A stretch of DNA of 64,000 nt from Mesoaciditoga sp. (lineage in GTDB: Bacteria > Thermotogota > Thermotogae > Mesoaciditogales > Mesoaciditogaceae), in assembly GCA_002878315.1 (NCBI GenBank), contig PNIW01000032.1, positions 24,800 through 88,799 of the forward strand, given 5' to 3'. Of this stretch, positions 60,687 through 64,000 are shown one piece after another. The notes under the pieces were generated by a model, which was not told where the DNA came from, did not search any database, and saw nothing but the letters and a program-made list of their open reading frames with translations. The position numbers and the translations under genes were made by a program. Position 1 is the stretch's first letter, and the number at the start of each line of letters is the position of its first letter.

Positions 60687-62743
60687 TCGCTGTCGAGAAG
60701 AAAAGAGTCATTGCATTCATAGGTCATAACGGAAGTGGGAAGACAACCCTGTGTGAGTCTATACTTTTCAACAATAAAATTACAGAAAGAATGGGAAGTG
60801 TAGATCAGGGAAATACCGTCATGGATTTTGATCCCGTTGAAATTGAAAGAAAAACGAGTATCAACGCGTCAATCGCCACTTTTGAAAAGGAAGGGTACAG
60901 GTACTTTTTGATCGATACGCCTGGATTTTCCGATTTCATAGGCGAAGTAATACTTACAACACTTGTTGCCGATAACGTGTGCTCGGTTTTGGATTCGGCA
61001 AGTGGCGTCGAGGTCCAGACGGAAAAGACATGGAGAATTGCCCAGGATTACAAAAAACCAATGATGATCTTTGTAAATGGCATAGATAAAGAATTTTCCA
61101 ATTTCGATAAAACCGTTGAACAGTCCAAAAAACTCGCGAAGAAAAATGTTGCCGTTATAAACTTTCCGCTTGAAGAGGGGCTGAAGGTTAAAGGTATCGT
61201 TGACGTTATATCCCAGAAAGCCTATCTTTATTCGGGTGATAAGGTATCTGTCTCTGAAATACCGTCCGATTTAAAAGAAAAAGTCGAAAAGTACAGAACT
61301 GAATTGATCGAGGCAGCCGTCGAACAGGACGAAGGCCTTATGGAAAAGTACCTTTCAGATCAGCCGATAGACAATGCCGATCTCCTTAAAGCCCTTTCAA
61401 AAGGGTATAGAGAAAATCAGATTGTGCCGGTCTTTTGCGGATCGGCGGTAAAAAGAATGGGAATAAACGAATTCATGGAAGGCCTTCAGAAATTTGGCGC
61501 ATCCCCTCTCGACGTTCCTCTGAAATTGGAAGGTGCAGACATAAAGCCAGATGTGGCGGGTCCTTTTGCCGCTTTGATCTTCAAAGTCACAGTCGATCCT
61601 TTCATAGGAAAACTGACATACGTCAAAGTCTTAAGAGGCCAAATAAAGGCCGGAGACACTATATACAACGGCACAACGCAATCAAGTGAAAGGATAAACC
61701 ATCTTTACGTGCCATTTGGAAAGAAGCAGAATGAAGTGCCAGAACTCACCGTCGGAGACATAGGGGCGGTGCCGAAACTCAAAGACAGCAAGGTTGGAGA
61801 CTTCTTAAGCGATACCGCAAATCAGATAAGCGTTAAAAAGATATACCAGTTCCCAGATCCGATGATATCTAAATCCGTAAAGGCCAAAAACGCGGCCGAA
61901 ATAGACAAGATAACGAATGGCCTTACGAGACTCGCGGAATCAGATCCGACCTTCCACGTGGAATTCAATCCGGAGACTTCCGAAATAGTCATATCGGGAA
62001 TAGGAAATGTTCATCTTGAGGCTACCCTTGAGAAATTGAAGAAGAACTTTGGAGTTGAGGTCGAACTTGGAAAGCCAAAGATAGCGTATCGCGAAACGAT
62101 AACGAAAAAATCTAATGCCGAATACAAACACAAAAAGCAGACCGGAGGTCACGGCCAGTACGGCCACGTCAAAATAGAACTCGAGCCGCTCGAGAGAGGA
62201 AAGGGATTCGAATTCGTTGACAAGATCTTCGGCGGCGCCATACCAAAGAATTTCATTCCTTCCGTTGAAAAGGGTATAAGAGAGGCCCTAAAGGCGGGAG
62301 TGCTTGGCGGATATCCTGTTGACGACGTAAGGGTAATCCTGTACGACGGATCCTACCATGAGGTTGACTCTTCGGATATAGCCTTCCAGATAGCGGCTAT
62401 TCAGGCATTCAAGATAGGAATGCAAAATGGCAATCCAACGCTTTTAGAGCCCATAATGAGCGTTGAGATTTACGTGCCGGACAGGTACGCTGGAGACATA
62501 ATGGGAGACGTTAACTCGATGCGCGGAAGAATTCAGGGAATGGAATCCGTTGAAAATGGGTATCAGGTCATAAAAGCCGAAATTCCTCTTGCTGAGGTGC
62601 TTGACTTCTCTTCTAAATTGAATTCGATGACGAGCGGCCAGGGATATTTCACCATGAAATTTTCGAGATACGAAGAGGTGCCGAGGAACCTTCAGGACAA
62701 GATAATTCAGGAAAGGAAGGCCGAACTGGCGGCAAACAAATAA
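60683..62743 (+). CDS. Divergent elongation factor G (EF-G2-like GTPase)
   Basis: EF-G-type translational GTPase, 686 aa with all five domains. It is not a normal EF-G. The P loop is GHNGSGKT (14-21), G3 reads DTPGFSDF (78-85) with Phe instead of the catalytic His, and G4 reads NGID (132-135) where NKxD is usual. Domain IV has QTGGHGQYGHVKIELEP near 490 and domain V MGDVNSMRGRIQGME near 605. Such paralogues exist in several thermophiles. The role may be recycling or a special translational state. Start GTG overlaps the secreted protein gene; it ends the 16-gene operon. Confidence 0.9.
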   Translation: MIAVEKKRVIAFIGHNGSGKTTLCESILFNNKITERMGSVDQGNTVMDFDPVEIERKTSINASIATFEKEGYRYFLIDTPGFSDFIGEVILTTLVADNVCSVLDSASGVEVQTEKTWRIAQDYKKPMMIFVNGIDKEFSNFDKTVEQSKKLAKKNVAVINFPLEEGLKVKGIVDVISQKAYLYSGDKVSVSEIPSDLKEKVEKYRTELIEAAVEQDEGLMEKYLSDQPIDNADLLKALSKGYRENQIVPVFCGSAVKRMGINEFMEGLQKFGASPLDVPLKLEGADIKPDVAGPFAALIFKVTVDPFIGKLTYVKVLRGQIKAGDTIYNGTTQSSERINHLYVPFGKKQNEVPELTVGDIGAVPKLKDSKVGDFLSDTANQISVKKIYQFPDPMISKSVKAKNAAEIDKITNGLTRLAESDPTFHVEFNPETSEIVISGIGNVHLEATLEKLKKNFGVEVELGKPKIAYRETITKKSNAEYKHKKQTGGHGQYGHVKIELEPLERGKGFEFVDKIFGGAIPKNFIPSVEKGIREALKAGVLGGYPVDDVRVILYDGSYHEVDSSDIAFQIAAIQAFKIGMQNGNPTLLEPIMSVEIYVPDRYAGDIMGDVNSMRGRIQGMESVENGYQVIKAEIPLAEVLDFSSKLNSMTSGQGYFTMKFSRYEEVPRNLQDKIIQERKAELAANK

Positions 62744-62762
62744 GGCAGGTTTTTCCTGCCTT
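62742..62762. terminator. Hairpin between the EF-G2-like gene and tRNA-Ala
   Basis: AAGGCAGG-TTTTT-CCTGCCTT is an 8-bp perfect stem directly at the EF-G2 stop. On the minus strand it is followed by TTATTTGTTTG, so it can terminate the tRNA-Ala transcript. On the plus strand the U-tract is poor, so it may act as a weak terminator or 3' stabiliser there. Confidence 0.6.
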
Positions 62763-62765
62763 ACA

Positions 62766-62841
62766 TGGTGGAGCCGATGGGATTTGAACCCACGACCTCT
62801 TCCTTGCGAAGGAAGCGCGCTCCCAACTGCGCCACGACCCC
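62766..62841 (-). tRNA. tRNA-Ala (CGC)
   Basis: On the minus strand GGGGTCG...CGGCTCC-A-CCA gives the acceptor stem with the G3-U70 pair that identifies alanine tRNAs. Anticodon arm CTTCC-TTCGCAA-GGAAG reads CGC. T loop GTTCAAAT. CCA is encoded and the length is 76 nt. Confidence 0.95.
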
Positions 62842-62853
62842 GGATACTTTCTT

Positions 62854-62883
62854 AGTTTATCATATAAGATCGCTAACGGTCAA
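62854..62883 (-). promoter_or_regulatory. Promoter of tRNA-Ala
   Basis: On the minus strand TTGACC (plus 62878-62883) and TAAACT (plus 62854-62859) are 18 nt apart, 12 nt before the tRNA. The hpf gene starts divergently nearby; its own promoter is not clear. Confidence 0.55.
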
Positions 62884-62918
62884 GATTCGGAATGCATTTT
62901 AAGAAGGGAGAGATCAAA

Positions 62919-63431
62919 TTGAAAATTCATTACAAGGCAAGAAATATCGAAATAAGTGACGCGATGAAAAACTACTTTGAGAAAAAAGTCGAAAAAATAG
63001 AGAGAATAATAGACGATCCTTCGGCCGACATAGAAGTAAAGTTTGAAAAAGAACGCGAAAGTAGCATTGTAGAGGCGACCCTGAAACTTAGATCGATAAT
63101 AATAAGGGCCAAAGAAACGACAACTGATTTTTACGCCTCAATCGACGGTTGCATCGATACAATAGAAAAAAGATTCAAAAGGCTCAAGGAAAGGTACACA
63201 ACTCTCAAGAGAGAAAAGGTTCAGCCTCCGGTAAAGGAAGTTGAGGAGGAAGAACAGAAGATCGTCAAAGTTAAAAAATTTGTTCTGTCTCCGATAGATG
63301 TCAATGAAGCGATTGTCGAGATGGAAATGCTCGGCCACCAGTTTTTCGTTTTTAGAAATGTCGAGGATGGCCAGATAAATGTGCTCTACAAAAGAGAAGA
63401 CGGGAATTACGGTCTGATAATTCCTCAATAA
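62919..63431 (+). CDS. hpf: Long-form ribosome hibernation promoting factor
   Basis: Dimerises ribosomes into inactive 100S particles in resting cells, 170 aa. The N-terminal S30AE domain begins KIHYKARNIEISDAMKNYFEKKVEKIER and has a YASIDGCIDTIEKRFKRLKER end near 85. A charged linker leads to the C-terminal dimerisation domain (VKVKKFVLSPIDVNEAIVEMEMLGHQFFVF). The TTG at 62919 with GGAGAG is the better start; the track's 62892 adds nine non-family residues. Confidence 0.93.
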   Translation: MKIHYKARNIEISDAMKNYFEKKVEKIERIIDDPSADIEVKFEKERESSIVEATLKLRSIIIRAKETTTDFYASIDGCIDTIEKRFKRLKERYTTLKREKVQPPVKEVEEEEQKIVKVKKFVLSPIDVNEAIVEMEMLGHQFFVFRNVEDGQINVLYKREDGNYGLIIPQ

Positions 63432-63533
63432 GCATGTCCGAATACTTGTATTTAGGGGTTAAGTTGATCGAACACAAAAAAGCAAATTTGAAATTTGGCT
63501 AAAATAGGATATATTCTCAGATTAACGATGTTT

Positions 63534-63575
63534 AAGAGCAAATAAGCGTATAAAGCGCGCGTTTGCTCTTTTTTT
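63534..63575 (+). terminator. Terminator after hpf
   Basis: AAGAGCAAA ... TTTGCTCTT with an inner GCG/CGC pair and a following run of T is a good intrinsic terminator, about 100 nt after the hpf stop. It separates hpf from the HU gene. Confidence 0.8.
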
Positions 63576-63612
63576 CTATGATATTTAGCGTTTTTACAGT
63601 AATAAAGGATAT

Positions 63613-63641
63613 TTGACAACTTTCAAATTTTGTTGTATATT
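63613..63641 (+). promoter_or_regulatory. Promoter of the HU gene
   Basis: Perfect TTGACA (63613-63618), 17-nt spacer and TATATT (63636-63641), about 75 nt before the ATG. The strength fits a very abundant chromosomal protein. Confidence 0.7.
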
Positions 63642-63717
63642 TAAGCAATACGTGAAGTATGCTTGATTTTAGCGATAATTATGGAAATTTCCAACATCCG
63701 ATGAAAGGGGGAACAAC

Positions 63718-63990
63718 ATGAACAAGAAGGAACTGATCGATAAGGTAGCGGAAGAGACGGGATATCACAAGAAAGAGATCAAAGACGTAGTCGAGGGAGT
63801 TCTTACCAGCATAACAAAAGCGCTCGCCGATGGTGAAAAAGTTCAACTTGTAGGATTTGGGACATTTGAAGTTGTCAAGAGATCTGCTCGCGAGGGCAGA
63901 AATCCTCAGACTGGCAAGAAGATAAAGATCTCCGAAAGAAAAGTTCCGAAATTCCGTCCCGGAAAAGCGTTCAAGGAAGAAGTGAAATGA
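63718..63990 (+). CDS. hup: DNA-binding protein HU
   Basis: Nucleoid protein of 90 aa that bends and compacts DNA as a dimer. It starts MNKKELIDKVAEETGYHKKEI. The hydrophobic core VQLVGFGTFEV is near 47, and the DNA-binding arm RSAREGRNPQTGKKIKI at about 55-71, with the proline that intercalates. KFRPGKAFKEEVK closes the fold. Start after AAAGGGGGA. It has its own promoter and stands alone. Confidence 0.98.
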   Translation: MNKKELIDKVAEETGYHKKEIKDVVEGVLTSITKALADGEKVQLVGFGTFEVVKRSAREGRNPQTGKKIKISERKVPKFRPGKAFKEEVK

Positions 63991-64000
63991 AAAACGCGCC

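Overview
The window looks like chromosomal DNA of a member of the Thermotogota (possibly the Mesoaciditogales side of the phylum). This is an inference. It rests on the split, insert-bearing NusG (355 aa), the very long RpoC (1666 aa) with a large insertion behind the N-terminal zinc finger, the tRNA-rpmG-tRNA-secE-nusG-rplKAJL-rpoBC order, many TTG/GTG starts, and extremely tight gene packing with 1-4 nt overlaps. No phage, insertion sequence, CRISPR array or rRNA is visible.

Layout. (1) 1-1370, minus strand: an amino-acid ABC transporter (binding protein, then a permease cut by the window edge), preceded by a promoter and a leader RNA that folds like a terminating riboswitch. (2) 1668-8733, plus strand: a small coiled-coil protein, tilS, ftsH, a radical SAM protein and a PhoB/PhoR-like two-component pair. 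(3) 8686-13180, minus strand: PiT phosphate permease, PhoU-like protein, MazG, a parvulin-type foldase, a SufT-like protein and PrmC, from one good promoter. (4) 13393-24349, minus strand: an eight-gene overlapping operon that reads degV, hotdog thioesterase, adenine deaminase, molybdenum hydroxylase large subunit, fold-type-II PLP enzyme, purine-deaminase-like amidohydrolase, M32 carboxypeptidase and a MutS-type ATPase. Its core looks like purine breakdown. (5) 24573-27641, plus strand: a UgpB/A/E-like sugar or glycerol-phosphate importer without its ATPase. (6) 27631-31159, minus strand: tatD, murC, yifB. (7) 31214-33421, plus strand: a degenerate CPBP-like membrane protein, a SAM hydrolase and a cytochrome b5-DUF2231 fusion. 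(8) 33435-45990: the transcription/translation super-operon, with an L10 leader and attenuator and a probable L1 operator. (9) 45993-46703, minus strand: a DUF4234-like membrane protein. (10) 46793-62743, plus strand: an unbroken run of 16 genes with a split ThrE exporter, an alpha/beta hydrolase, TldD/TldE, a REC-GGDEF protein, a class II aldolase, an MTA/SAH/5'-deoxyadenosine deaminase, a lipoprotein, a radical SAM protein, two tandem purine nucleoside phosphorylases, a pyrimidine nucleoside phosphorylase, a secreted protein and a divergent EF-G. (11) 62766-63990: tRNA-Ala (minus), hibernation factor HPF and HU.

How the parts fit. Two separate regions deal with nucleosides and purines. The minus-strand operon (4) can deaminate adenine and probably hydroxylate and further deaminate the oxopurine. 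The plus-strand operon (10) can deaminate an adenosine derivative, phosphorolyse purine and pyrimidine nucleosides, and cleave a ketose-1-phosphate. That is three of the four steps of a 5'-deoxyadenosine/methylthioadenosine salvage route. The observations I rate highest are the amino-acid transporter leader RNA, this salvage cluster with its specificity-switched tandem phosphorylases, and the purine operon built around a molybdenum subunit that lacks its iron-sulfur and flavin partners.

Coordinates follow the supplied ORF track, with start codons moved where a Shine-Dalgarno sequence or family alignment decided. Hand-counted positions of short sites may be off by a base.
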